Shown: one piece after another, positions 36,681 through 49,320 of the stretch
Numbering within the stretch: the stretch's first letter is position 1
How the letters are laid out: every line of letters starts with the position of its first letter
Assembly (NCBI GenBank): GCA_933228895.1
Contig: OW121848.1
Span: forward strand, 90,663,470 to 90,727,469
Reading direction: 5' to 3'
Origin: Platycnemis pennipes
Taxonomy: Eukaryota > Arthropoda > Insecta > Odonata > Platycnemididae
Length of the DNA stretch: 64,000 bases
Made by a program: the position numbers and the translations under genes
The notes under the pieces: generated by a model
What the model was told of the DNA's origin: nothing
Database searches by the model: none
What the model saw: the letters and a program-made list of their open reading frames with translations, nothing else

Positions 36681-37140
36681 AGTTCGGCGATGCAGGTTGC
36701 CCCTCCGAGGCATCGGCGAAGCTCGCAGTTCTCTGCATCCGGCTGTTCCTCCCCATTTCCTCCTCATCGCTCATGGATTCCCTTCTCGAGTCACCCCTGG
36801 TCCTCCACCCCTTGCGCACTGCCGCCCACCCTCTAGTCTTCCCTCCGTCCTTTCTCTCCCGTTCCCCTTTCACCTTCCCCTCTCCACCCCCAATCCTTCA
36901 TATTCCTTCGTGCCCTCCACATGCCTACCCCAGCCCACATCTCGCCTCGGGGCTGAAGCCCGCACGGAGTCGGAGCCATTTTCCCTCCACGCAATGCTGA
37001 CGACTGACTTCCTCTCCTTCCCCCCTTGTCTCTCTCCTCTCCTCAAACCCCTCCTCCTCCCCTCCATCTTATTCCACCCCTTCCCTCTTCGGTGTGCCCT
37101 CCACGCTGATGAATGTTACTCTCTTCCCTCCGCGTAGTCG
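36681..37140. other. Polypyrimidine island
   Basis: C/T-rich on the + strand at 36740-37130 with CpG blocks. The 176-codon frame at 36607-37137 overlaps two other + frames and two - frames and has no motif. Confidence 0.65.
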
Positions 37141-38220
37141 GCTCATTTTTCTAATCCTATTTTTCGATCTCCGAGCTGATCTACGATTCCCATCACACGT
37201 TCTGTAAGAGGTTGTTTACCGCGAGTCTTGTTTTCCGTGTGGATGTTTCCTCCGCCCGGATCCAATATCATGCATTATGTACTTAGAGGAATTTTAGACC
37301 GTGGCAAATAAATATTTTAGTCCTCTAAACATTCACTCAACGGTAATTTCCATATCTTCTTTCTCCTCCGGTTCTCTCCTTCCGCGTGCACCTGAATCTC
37401 TCCGGGCAATCTGTGGAATTTAATTACTCTAGCGCCGTAAAAGACTTGAACCCTCTCTCTCTTTCGTTCCGCAGGATGTCTGCCCCTCCCGAAATGCTTA
37501 ATTTTGAAATATTCTGTTTGCGAAAACTCCGAGCTGGGTTTGCTTGTTCCGGAGCCTCACAGCTCTATACGGTTCTCTTTCCAAGCGACCCAAAACTACA
37601 CTCGACTCGCGAGACCTTCACAGATATGCCATCACATCCGCTCGGTTCTGAGAATATTCCCTTCATTGGTTCGGCTTCATATTATTCGACCCTAATCCAC
37701 GCCTAGTTTTTTCGCCAAAACTTTAGATTTTCGCTCCAAGGACTTAACGATCATGAATAAAGAAAGAGATCGTGTGATCTCTAATTCAGTATCGCGAAAT
37801 TTATTGTGCCCTTTAGAAGGTTTTTAAGGTTTTTCTTACAAACTTGAAGGTCATGAAATTGATGGTATCCGCAGAGGACGCCTGCCAATATACCGGGAAG
37901 TAATATGGCCATTTTGTCTCATTCCGACCAGATCTGCCGGCTCCATTTAAAATCCTAAGGTGATATTTGATTTTGTGGAATTATTGGCCGCTCAGAGCCA
38001 ATAATTAGATGCGATTGAATTATTGGCTACATTATAAATTCAAATCCGGTGAGTGATTAAGCTAATCTATATGTCTCCGCCATGAAAGAATTGATTTGCG
38101 TTCCCACAGCTGATAATTTACTTTTTTCTTAGACACTATCGACTTTAGCGCACTTATCCGTGGAATACCTATATATCCCCGACTAAAAGCTAACTGTGTG
38201 CACTTTAAATTTTCCTCGTC
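37141..38220. other. Non-coding DNA with one balanced open frame
   Basis: A 106-codon + frame (37386-37706) has mixed amino-acid use (FEIFCLRKLRAGFACSGAS) and no strong Pro/Ser bias. I do not recognise it and see no splice or start evidence. The rest is unremarkable. Confidence 0.4.
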
Positions 38221-38760
38221 ACCTCATCTCTAACTGCTTTTGAGACGCGTTCGCCATGATTGGGTGCTCTTTGTGTACACGACGCTTGTTCCTCTTCATT
38301 CCACCAGCAATTCTGGCACGCTTCTCCCTCTTTGCCCCAGCTCCTGTGGTCGGCACGATCCCTCTTCTCCCTCCTTCCATTCATTGGCTTCCTCTCCCAC
38401 CTCCATTCCACGTTCTATTTCGTAGAGGTGCGAGCCCTTCTCCATGCTGAAATTCGTCCTGCTCTCTCCCTCTATTATCTCGAACCCATCGACCCATCTC
38501 GCCTGTACCACTCCCTTCGCTTATACTCGGGTATCATCGCGAACTCTTAGATTTAGCCACCAAAGTTTCCCCACCTTCATTCTTTCTAATTAACGCGAAC
38601 CTTTTGTCCCGCACCTCTTTCACTTCATTCCCACCTTTGCACCACCTCTCACTCTTTCTCTCCCCTTCATGTGCTCGCTTCCGACACCCACACCGACTTC
38701 TCCCGTTGCTTTTGCCTCTCTCCTGATATCCCCCACCCCGTAAGGTTTGCGCCCACGAAT
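38221..38760. other. Polypyrimidine island
   Basis: C/T-rich on the + strand, strongest at about 38320-38520 and 38590-38720. Several overlapping frames; no gene. Confidence 0.6.
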
Positions 38761-41190
38761 GCGCCCTCATTCACAGATATTTCCGCGCATTCTACCGGCG
38801 CAAATTCCTGAAAATCCTGGGAATGATTCCTTCCCTCTCCTCCTGAACCTTCGAGCGAATCGCCAAAAATCAACGCGAGAGAATAGGGTACAGTTGTGAT
38901 GCGGCTATGTATACGTGATGCGCAAGACATAATCTGCTGGAAAATTGCAAATCGCACAATTTTTTGACCCAGCTCTTATAAACTAATTGTGCACAGTCAA
39001 CCGACGGGATCCTAGGATCAATTTTTATGTTTTCTGTCATGATCTACTTTTTTCTGTATTCGTTTCAGAAGGATTATATGAATACAGAAACGCATTAAAC
39101 AGAATTGGAATTATAACTGGACTCCAGAGTCTTACTCTTTACCTTCAAATTCGTTCGCAGGGGCCGGGTAGGTAGGTACCTAACACACGATCCTGGAGTA
39201 CCCAAAACTCGTGGGCTCGAATTCCTCCAAACGTATGTTGCATTCATATTTAGGGTTATGCTAATTATTAGGATTGATTTAGATTGGACGATAAAATGTA
39301 ACTTAATCCGTTAGAATGCCTTAAAATCAAATAGCAAAACTCTAGCTGCAACGAGAAAATATAAAATAGAAGTTTCGAGGATGCATCTCGAACTTCAGCA
39401 GTTCTAAATTTATCATCGATGTCACAAGAAAGTTGTTTCTCTCCATCTCACATAATATCAGAGCTCTCATAATATGCAATACAATGAAGCCCATTCGGAG
39501 ATATGTAAGACATATTCTAAACATTCTTTTGCGCCATAATTTATTGCTTCGGTTATTAATCATACCATGAAATATTTCTCCTACTTCAAATATTATCACT
39601 GTTGTCAGGAAGAATAATATTTATCATTTGTCTCTAATTTTTCATCTTTCAGCCAGTACTGCTTTTGAAATTATATCTTTTATGCTAGTTCCACCATAAG
39701 AAAATCACTATAGCGGAGAGGATTTATTACTCTACCTGGTGACAAGTCCCATTTGAAGGTTTTTACTAATTATTTTCAGTAAGCAAATTCATATCACATT
39801 TTACTTTCAAAATCTCAGCCATGTTGACTGTATAGTTAGCAACTGTCGTAATATACAATAAAACATAACACTGTTTGTCATATTGTCCGACGTAGAGTTC
39901 AATCATAACTCTGTCCACTCGTATATTTGCGTGACATCTACAAGCATTGATTTTTACTTTAGCAATGAGCTAACTGTCGAAGGTTTAGTGCTTATCTAGG
40001 TAAGCAATTTAAATCTGAGGTGATCCAAGACATTAGCGATTTTTAGGAGAGTAAAATATATGAGTAATAGGAGAGATTGTATATTATGGGTCTTCGGCAG
40101 CAGAGGAGATTGAGCCACTTTTATATCCCACGATGAACCCGTTTTAAGGATATTGCGGCGATAAAAAGAAAACGCTCCCTAGGAACTTTTAATAATAAAA
40201 TTTATGAAAGTTGTTTCCCTCAAAATTCAACTCGGTGCTTGACGTTCCCTGGTTTATATCTTAGAGTCTGCGATAAGCCAACATGAACTCCACTTTCCCT
40301 CTAGGAGTAGAGGAAAGTTGTAGCTAGGCTTCCATCGGAGTAGAATCTGCTTCTAATTTCATGGGTTGCACCGGTCAAATTTTAACGGATGAGAACTTGA
40401 ATTCACGCATTTTTACGTCCCGGTTTCTTCGGTGACACCTCATGTTTGGACCTTTTCTGAGTAGAGATCGTAATGTTCATTTGAAGTTTTCCCTAAAATT
40501 GAGTATCTAAGCGTTCCAAGCCATTGGAATAAATTTGGGAACCATTGATTGAGTTATTATTGCAATTAGGAGTGGCGTTGGACGGTGAATATCATTTGCA
40601 CCGTTGAGGTAGTCTATGAATAGTATTTGTAGGTATTGTATGGAGGTGGGGAGTCACCGCAATGAAGGCTGCCGATTAATCAACAAATTCACACACAAGG
40701 AAGCCCCCATTACGAAAGACGCCATGGGATCCACGTATTCACCTCCCAGCCGATGGTCGGAATACTGCACTTGCACCGCTCTCTGCACAGTTGAGTACGG
40801 ATCAACGTATCGATGAAAAATTTCTGCCGCGTCCAGATTTGAATCAGACCCCCGGACATGCAACCTCCATATCATTCTTCATATTCTCCATATTCACACA
40901 AAAGAAGTGGAATGGCTCCTTAGTGAATGTGGCAATGTCTTGGTTCTTCACTGATTCAAACTTGTGGAAATTTGTTCCTGATTGAGACTGATCAACATCG
41001 TTCACATAGCATTCAAAACGGAGACCGGTTTAGCACTGAAAATATCTCTACCGCAGACAGGTTGATTTGAGCCCAGGCTATTGGACTGGGACGCATTTAC
41101 TATCAGACGCATGGTAGACTACAAATGTATATTCTCTGAGTGCATGATAGGTAGGAGGTATACTAAAGACGGTCCTGTTTCAATACACAA
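38761..41190. other. AT-rich non-coding DNA
   Basis: No gene recognised. Weak tRNA-like strings occur near 39165-39227 (listed separately) and, on the - strand, near 40835-40865 (GTCTGATTCAAATCTGGA). Confidence 0.45.
39165..39227 (+). repeat. Possible tRNA-like SINE head
   Basis: GTAGGTAGGTACCTAAC is followed 26 bases later by CTCGTGGGCTCGAATTCC, which resembles a pol III B box. Spacing is roughly tRNA-like. No shared body was found, so a chance match cannot be ruled out. Confidence 0.3.
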
Positions 41191-42120
41191 GGTTTTGGAA
41201 TTTCTTCTTCTCCTATCCCGATTTTTTCTTCGCCTTCTGGGACTCCCACCACTTGCTCCTAGCCCGTGCTTCTCCATGGCTACAATTCCGCTGAATACTA
41301 TCCCGTCAAGCCATCCTCTCGTCCTTCCTTTTTAGCTCCTCCTCTTCCTCCATTTTCTATCTCCCTGTCTATCTACCTCGCAGCTTTCCTGTCTCCCCAT
41401 CAGCGCCAAGATGCGCCACTCCATCTCCTTCCCTGCAGCGCCAACATTTACTTTTGTCGGACAAGTAGGTTGCCGCGTGATCCAGCTATCTCGCTCTCTC
41501 TCTCTCTCTCGCGCGCGCACTTGTGTGTAAAGCTCTCATATTTTCCAGAAGTTGCGTCAAAACCCTCCACGTGTTCCTTTTTCGCCAACTCCTCCCACCC
41601 TGGCCATCCAGGCTCCATCATCTCCTTCCCAAAACAATGGCTTGTTTACCCGAATGATTTAACGGTCGATGAGAAGGAGTCCGGGCTAAGCGGAAGTTTA
41701 GAAGGGGCGGGTAGCCGGAGTAAGTGGAGGATGAGGGAAGTAGGAAGTGTGGGAGGAGGGCAAGGAGTGAATTGCGGACGGTGAGAGAGATGAGGGAGGT
41801 GAGAGGGGGAGGAGAGGTATGGGTGGGGAGGAGTGTGATGAGGGCTAGAGTGGCGAACTTGAGGCTTTAAGAGGTGGCTGACTCTCCTCCCCGATGGGGA
41901 ACAACTCCGTGGAGGTACACTACCGCTCCTTTTTTTCTTTCGCATCCCCCTCCCCCCCCCAACTCATCCCCCGGCTTCCCCCGTAGCATCCTACCCGCAA
42001 CGCGTGGCATCGAGTTGATTACCGTCCCACTCTCCCGCGTACACTCATCCCGATACCATTACTCCTGCTTAGATCATCTCCCTCCATTCCTCCGACTTTT
42101 TCTTCCATCCAAGAGTAGAG
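41191..42120. other. Alternating C/T - G/A - C/T island
   Basis: C/T-rich at about 41200-41630, with a (CT)n run near 41491-41509 followed by a CG-alternating patch. G/A-rich at 41650-41860 and C/T-rich again at 41880-42100. The 172-codon frame (41266-41784) crosses the switch without any motif. Confidence 0.65.
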
Positions 42121-44640
42121 CTGCTTTCGTGAGTGAAAAAGGACGAGGTAAAAAATATATATTTTTTGGCAAATTTATCGGCGTCCCCTGTAAAACTTGC
42201 TGAGGTGGGGAACAGCAACTCGCAAATTGTGGATTTTTTCAAAAAGTTGAAAAGTTAATACTTACGAATACAGATAAAAATGTGAGAGAGTTTTGAATTT
42301 TTCGCTCAAAAGACACGAAGCTAATCACTTTTAGTTTCTTAATTAGTGTTTAAGGATGTACGAGGTTGTTTTCTTGTCTTTTTGATTTATTCTCTTTTAT
42401 ATTCATAAAATGATGTTGGAAACTTTTTCCTTATTACACTCGCCGGCGGTATTTAGTTGTTGAATAGTAATCAGTCGTATATAAAACTGTTCTAATGACT
42501 TGACAGCAATTACTCCAATAACCGCAATAATTCATTAAAAACCAGTGTTACCTGAGATGCCCCTATTTTGAATTATCAGCCTGTTTATTTTAAACGCAGT
42601 GCAAAGCAACGTATGTTTTTATGCCTAACACTTCGGGCAAATCTCATCGTCCGCTCTCTGATGAAATATGAATAAAGAAAAACTGTTTAAAAATAATCTG
42701 CCAGTACTGGTGAAGGGATTACCATTTTCTTCGAGATATCGAATTTATTAGCAGTTAAATGTTGTTTTATGTCGCAATTGGGTACGTGTACCATGGAATG
42801 TCATACGGCGTTTTATCTCTTTCAAGTACTTCAACATTTTCGCTCAACTGTCGGCAATTTGTTGAAAATTTAAAGAGCGTTGAGAGTAAATATTTAACTA
42901 ACATTTGAATCATCATCCTCACACTCTGAGGCTTCTGTTTGGATTCTGCTTTGGGATATCATCGGGCGTGCCAGCCCCGGTACTGAGGTCAGTAAATCCT
43001 CGCGTCAGTCTGGAAATTCACTGGTTCCCGCCTTGATCAAGGATATTGTGCTCGTATGATGTCGAAGTTAGGTTATACGGGGCAGCATTAGGTTAGTAGT
43101 TGGAGTACATTTAAAGTCTCTTCTCTATGTCGCGCGTTTCTATGCAGCGATCTTTTAACAAGTTTACCAAGCAGGATATGACATTTAAGTCATCTAGATG
43201 ACACAATTCGCGGCAACGTTTCATGTACACATTATAACTGACATTATGTTTGGCATCTGGCGTTAATTAATTAGTCATCACTCGTAAAGCATGGTCATTG
43301 TGTTTGTTCATCATTGGGTTGCTGTACTGACATGAAATATTATTTTGAGTTATGATTTTGAAATGACTGAATGTGCCAAGTGAATCGGGAAGCACAGAAA
43401 AGGGAACATCAATTGCATTGACCTATCAACAAGGGAAAGAAATGCGGATAGAAAGTATGAAGGTTAGAATCGGAGTTCTATTTGCCTCCTCTCATACATA
43501 TGTCGGCTTTTATGACTTTTTTTGCTATCTTTCTCAGTCGTAGGCAATTTATGAAATATTTCATTTCCCTTACTCTGTATTTATTACCCTTCCGAACAAA
43601 AGACTATTTTCCGCTGAACACCTGTTGTGAAACTCGAGACAAATAGAACTCCGTTGCTATATAAATATCCATTGTGAGAATTATGCATAGGTAATTATGT
43701 GCACTTGTATGAATTCCGTTCACACTAAAATGACAGAGTAAATGCCATGCGATCGATAGAAACTCAGGCATTGCAATCCGCTCCAGGCTTATGCTATGGT
43801 GGTGAAAACCTTATCCAGACATTATTCTCAAAGGTATGTTGAACAGAATCGTGTCCTATACATTATTAGTTCCTAGCACACATCATAAGAAATGTTATTC
43901 CAAACATCTCTTTTGCCCTGGAGCTCAATTTGCATCTAACTAGTTCCTCACTTACTTCACAGTAACAAGTATCTTTTCGTCGACCCTTTCGTACAGTATC
44001 ACATTGGAGGAAGCACTGTGTTATGACGAGTATTAATAATTCTCTTTGCCTTCAAATTCGTTAGATCTCTTTTCCATGCAAACTTTGCTTCATTTTCGTA
44101 AAAACAATGTTCTCTTCGGTGATTTTGTTTTCCTAAGTGCATCACGTCCTAATTTTCATTAGCTTTCTTTGAAAACTCTTGAAAACTTTGAGGAAAAAAC
44201 CCGTTTCCGTCGTTAAATTTACGTAATGCAGTCAAAGGATCGACATTCTTTAACTTATTAGTATTTATTTTGGTCATCAGTGAACTATTATTTCAATTGA
44301 AGTCAAATCAAAGCGTCGCTCAATGAATACTGTGCATATAATTTAGCGTTGATATCTTGCGCTTCACTCACAGCTGTATCTAGAACAATAAATATTGTTT
44401 TTTTATATTAAGTGCCCTTTTAAATTTCGTACCAGATATATAAAATCCATTATTCGAGTGATGTAGCATTTCAAGTCTCTTTTACACACCGCCTTCAGGT
44501 GTGCCGTAATTTACGTCGATAGAGCATCAGAGATTGTTTGAGAATATATCAATCGTCTTTCGTTAGTTTTCTACCGGTGAATATAGTCCTAAATGGGCAA
44601 ATAATTCTTTCTAAAACCCTTAACATTTTTCAAGATAGCT
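42121..44640. other. Long AT-rich non-coding stretch
   Basis: No gene, repeat family or RNA recognised. This is the longest quiet stretch of the window and has no open frame of note. Confidence 0.55.
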
Positions 44641-44930
44641 ATCCTTCTTTAACCCATATTTTTTCCGTCTTTTGTCATTCCCCTCCCGCTTGCACGAATA
44701 TCTTTCCTCTATCGCGTCATTGAAACACACTCACTCTCTCTATCATCTGATCCATCCAGACCTTATCTTTTCTTCTTATTACCTCAAGGAGCTTTTCGTC
44801 TTCTCCTACCAACTCCAGCACTTCATTGTTCGTCCTCCGTTTTACCTACCTCATTTTCTCCATCCTTCCCCATGCCTGCATCTCGAAAGCCCTGTCATCC
44901 TCTTTTCTGGAAAGCCTTTTTCCGCGCATT
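44641..44930. other. Pyrimidine-rich island
   Basis: C/T-rich on the + strand with more T than in other islands. Frames of 61 and 101 codons are composition effects. Confidence 0.5.
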
Positions 44931-45269
44931 ACAACGTCGTATTTAAAATAAGACTTTCAAGAATTATAAAGATGTAAAATAATTTCACAGCCTATTGCAT
45001 TGAGAAGCGATTCACAACTGCGGTCTGAAACCGTTTAGACATAAGAACATCCTCCGAGTAAACAAAACAAAAACATAAGTAGGTACTTACCGTTCTTAAC
45101 TGGTGGCATAAAATAACACTTTTGCATAGGTCAGTCCTGAACTCATTAAAAATTATGCCCTTAAATTGTGCCCTTAGTTTTACAAATGACCATAGGCTAA
45201 AAAAGGCTCCTGGTGTGGGATGTGGACAATCTACATTTGTGCATAATCTATATATTTAACAGTGGAATA
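44931..45269. other. AT-rich spacer
   Basis: No feature recognised. Confidence 0.4.
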
Positions 45270-45540
45270 AAAATTGTGCTCCTACGCTCAAATTGAAAAA
45301 AGCTCATCTTGGAAAACTTTTTCTGACCTAGTATTATGGAAGGCATTGGCGAAATCTGTGAAAAGCTCTGTTGATAGCGCTATTTTATTGCCTCTATTTA
45401 GCTTAGCAATATATTTAGTCAAAACCGGGGTTCTTTATGTGAAAATTGGTTCCGTGTTCATGTACCTGTAAATCTATTTTAAACTCTTTTATCATAAAGA
45501 ACCTTTCAAAATGTTTAGACAATAATTCGCACGCTTACAT
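45270..45540 (-). mobile_element. Decayed reverse transcriptase fragment of a third lineage
   Basis: On the - strand, read with frameshifts: KHFERFFMIKEFKIDLQVHE, then NQFSHKE, then LTKYIAKLNRGNKIALSTEL and FTDFANAFHNT. This resembles the 'K-I-F-E-R ... N-Q-F-G-F-R ... F-x-D-F-x-K-A-F' region around motif A of non-LTR reverse transcriptases. It does not match the two other families in this window. The Asp after AF is replaced by His, and the fragment has several stops. Lineage cannot be assigned by eye. Confidence 0.45.
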
Positions 45541-45950
45541 TCATCTGAGTAATTAACGCCCGAGGAGATTCCCATGACACAATACCTGAAATACCGCTTC
45601 ATTTTATTATTTTTTTTTAATTTCCCTTTCCCTCGTAAAAATTCGTGATGCTGAGAATTGTCGTGGAATGTCTGGGGTTTTCACGCACCAAGTTCGAAGA
45701 GAATATGTGCGGAGGCTCGGAGAGGGGGTAGAAGCATATGTATTATACTCAACGCACCTCACCTATGGCCATATTACCGCTGCGAATTTGAGCGGCTCGG
45801 AGTAAGGAAACGCTTTGGAGCAAACTCATGCCCACGGGCGTCTGCGGAGGAAGTTTTAGTCGCTAGGTGAATCCTAGGAAACACACATGTACCCTTAGCC
45901 GTGACCACCAAGAACCGGGAGACGAGACGGGTGCGTATCCTGGCACGGGT
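45541..45950. other. Non-coding DNA
   Basis: No feature recognised; a 70-codon + frame (45658-45870) shows no motif. Confidence 0.4.
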
Positions 45951-46760
45951 TTATAACGCCCCGCGTTCCTCAGGGTCCCTCCCCTACCCCCTCTCCCTCT
46001 CGCCGCATTCAACGTCACTCCCGTCATCCCTCGCGGCGCATCTGCGGTTCCCATTATCTCCTCCCATTCCCTTTCGATCTACTAACTCCGCACCAACTCC
46101 CGCTCCACGCATACTTACTTCCGTCCTCCCAAAACACATAGGAAAAAAAATCTCCCCCTATCCCTCAGTTTCAACAATCGTCCTTACCCCTTTCTCATTT
46201 TCCCTCCGCGGAAGTATCCTTCTCCCTCTCCCTTTCTCTCTCTCTCAGGCTTTCTTTTACTTTCCATTCCTTTCTAATCTGTGCCTCCACTCTCCTCCTT
46301 CCCTTATGTCCCTCTCTCTCTTTCCCTTTCGTCCGCCTGCAACCGGCAAACTCCCTCCCCCCTGCCTCTCATTTATCCCGTTCCGTCATGCGTGTGTCAC
46401 GGCACCCCCAGGTGGCTTTGTTTCGTTGCGTTTCATTGGTCGGAAGCCAAATGAAAAAGAGTTCGTGGGGTGAAGGTTTTTATTTAATGGGGGGCGGATT
46501 GCGAGAATGAGGAGTGGGAGAGGAGTTGGGTTTGGGAAGGGTGAAAAGGAGAGAGAAGGAATAAAAAAGAAGAAAATATTTCATCGAACGGTCCCGACGC
46601 TCCCCAAACTTTTCCGGATTATTTTCGCTCGCTAGCTATTCTTTTTTCTTTCCCTCCCTCACTCTCCAATGCCGCTAGTCGCCGCTGCTGTCGCGACGTG
46701 GGGATGGAAGCGAGTAGGGGAGGGGAGGGGGAAGTGCGGGGAGGTAGAACTGGAAAACTT
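45951..46760. other. C/T island followed by G/A stretch
   Basis: C/T-rich on the + strand at 45960-46370, including a (CT) run near 46233. After a 100-base gap comes G/A-rich DNA at 46480-46580, a C/T patch at 46630-46670 and G-rich DNA at 46700-46745. The 190-codon frame (45901-46473) is composition-driven. Confidence 0.65.
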
Positions 46761-47704
46761 TGCGATCCCATAGTTTCTGCTTCGTTCCGTCGCACCAACG
46801 AGTCACCCTACCCACCCTTACCCTCCCCGAAGGAAAAGTGCGCTTAATGAGTTTGGCCGCGCTTCGAAAATTTTAATTCGGCGACGCGCTTTTGTGTCGC
46901 GCGACTGTATTTAGAAGCGCTCGCGAGGATGGGGGAGAGGGTGGAGAGAAATTACAGCGAGTGGAGAAAACGAAGAGAGAAACAAAATTATCAAAAAAAT
47001 TCGGAGCAAAACGGATCTCTTTTCATTTTTGGCCGTCTCGGGGGCAGGTAAGCGTGCACGCGCTCGCGGACGAAACCCCTTCCCGCTCTGACTGCGTTTC
47101 CCCTCCCCCGCCCCTCGCGTCGATGAAGTTTTCTCGCGGTTGATTAATGCGTTCCTGGGGCTTTAAATTTCTCTTCTCAACTCCTCCCCCACCGATCCGT
47201 CCTCAGGGGAGGGGTCGGGTAAATAATTCGATTGCCGGTCGCCCGGAGCAGGTCTCGATTCTGTCCGCGTCCCGATCGAACCATCCACTCGTCTTCGTCT
47301 GCATTGTTTCTCCGCCTCTCCCGCTCCAGGGGGGCGAAACAATCTTGCCAGTGGGGAATCCGTACGGCCACATTCATAATTGTGGAGCCCAAGGTGCTCT
47401 GTCTGTGTGTTTGTGTGTGTTTCTCTCACTCCTTCATTTATCGATATCGACAGACCACCGCACGGCCCTTCTCTTTCTTTCGACCTCGCCCCGCGACTCG
47501 ATCGCACTCGCCTCCCCGCGTGGAAAGGTTGCTCAATGCGTATCGAAGATTCGGATCCATCGGAGCCCATCATCCACCATTGAGTGCGCACACGCTCAGT
47601 ATCCGGTGTGAAATACAGAGCACAACATGGGTCCCGGCCTCGGTTCGTCTCCCGCGTGAAATCGAGCGTGTCATGCAACGCTCAGCAGAATATTTCCTCG
47701 CTTG
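46761..47704. promoter_or_regulatory. CpG-rich stretch, possible promoter or first exon
   Basis: GC-rich, more balanced between strands than the C/T islands, with clustered CpGs (GGCGACGCGC near 46880, CACGCGCTCGCGGACG near 47060, TCCCGCGTG near 47650). CAGGTAAGC at 47045-47053 fits a 5' splice donor (exon end 47047), which would suit a non-coding first exon, but no TATA box or coding start was identified. Frames of 154-171 codons on both strands overlap and have no motif. Confidence 0.3.
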
Positions 47705-47790
47705 AAAATACGAAAATGCGTTTGTAAATTTCATTCAATACAATGCATTCATTTATGTTAGCTGAAAGTTTTACTCACAAGAGAAATATT

Positions 47791-48311
47791 GATACATCTA
47801 TATCTACATAATAAGCTGCAAGCCACCATAAAGGTGTGTGGCAGGGGGTGAACTCTCACCAAACATGCACTACATATCATGCATAAAAAAAGGATTGTAC
47901 TTGTATAGGTACTGTTCAAAACTACGCTATTTAAAAAAAGATAAAAATAGCAAAACATACATGCAAAAACATGCCGTTAGTTGGGTTAGCTATAAGTCCT
48001 TATACCAACATGCAGCTACCAATGTTATCCGTGCTACACTCGTACTGGATATATTTACCGTTATTTATATCCCTAATAGTACGAGGAAAAAAGGTCATTT
48101 TGAATCTGTAAGTTCGGCAATCAATTTCTCTAATTTTGTGATTATGGTCCAGTCTACCATAGTAAGTTGGGGTCCGCAAAATATTTTTAACATCAACACT
48201 GAAAATATGGTCTTGGAATTTATTTAAGAGATTAAGTCTTAATTTCAACCTGCGATCTGACAATGATTCCCAATTTAATTCATTTAATAGACTGGTTACG
48301 CTAGTAAGGTC
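47791..48311 (-). mobile_element. CR1/Jockey-like retrotransposon 3' fragment, copy 4
   Basis: This is the best preserved C-terminus of the family. On the - strand it reads DLTSVTSLLNELNWESLSD, RRLKLRLNLLNKFQDHIF, TPTYYGRLDHNHKIREI, DCRTYRFKMTFFPRTIRD. This matches the usual 'R-x-D-H-x-x-K-I-R ... F-F-P-R-T-I' ending of CR1/Jockey-type elements. The 3' untranslated region includes the hairpin at 47816-47848 and a tail with TATGTAGATATAGATGTA. It is 5'-truncated near 48311, where GATAGCAGTGAT occurs twice (48312 and 48328). Confidence 0.87.
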
Positions 48312-49320
48312 GATAGCAGTGATAATTGATAGCAGTGATGAGAACGGGCGCTGTATTAAAAATTGTTGCGGTGTCCGCGAACCAGCGTGTAAAATACGTG
48401 ATGCTAAAGCGAGGAAAATAAGAAAGGACTAAAAATAACTTCGAAGAGTGAATTTGAAATTAAGCTGCAGAATAGGGAGAAAAGCTTGGTAAAAAGGAAG
48501 GTGGTCGTGGTAAGTAAATTGAGGATATCGTTGTAAAAATTAGAGGATAGAGAAAAAGAGTGAAATGGATTCAAGGGGGTGGTTTTTTTTAGAAGTGCTG
48601 GGCTGCTGAGAGTAAGGGGAGTCGAGAAAAGGAGTGGTATGGATGGAATGGTGAGATACTGGAAGTAAATGGTACTGAAGAATATTATGTGAAACGTAGG
48701 TGTATCATGACTCGTAGAAGTATTTCATCTCCAAAGAAACGTAGCTCAAGAACAATATTCCTAATGTTAATTAGTGATTTTCTGTATAAAGCCATCTGAA
48801 TAAGGTATTCTGAATAAGCAACCAATTAACTGCTTCCTAATTGGTGCCCTACCAAATGCTCTTATCTCTGCGGATGACTCTAAGCAACAGGTCAAATAGG
48901 AAATAGTGCATTGGTACCCGTCATCATTGCCTTAAATTCATTTCATGAATATCTATGAAGGAAAGTCTTATTGTATTTTTGGAAAGCATCTATACTCTTT
49001 TACCAAATAAATGGCAGATATATAAAATCGTTCTAATAAGGGTCTTTTAAACAATTATGAAGTAATAACTTTCGTTTTTAATGCCCTTGCATAATTTTAG
49101 TCATTTGATGCCTTTACTTTTTCAAGCTATTCAGTCTTCGACGCGACCAAAGTTTTTCTCTTTTGTATGTAAAGCATAAGCAACGTAAACTAATGAAAAC
49201 TAGATTAATCGAGGTTTTTACATAAATACCACCTCGCAGGTGACAGGATGTTATTAATACTGAAATGTCTATTAGTGGACCAGAAATCACGAATTTTAAA
49301 AACAGGTGAAATATCGTCAA
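48312..49320. other. Non-coding DNA
   Basis: Purine-leaning at 48400-48680, AT-rich after. No gene recognised. Confidence 0.45.

Noticed and set aside
47163..47705. Overlapping 171-codon (-) and 154/157-codon (+) frames
   Set aside because: Long frames in a CpG-rich region on both strands at once are expected from GC content; none has a known domain or consistent codon pattern.
47838..48227. 129-codon + strand frame that has a relative at 17286-17468
   Set aside because: The similarity is real but is the antisense shadow of the CR1-like C-terminus on the - strand.
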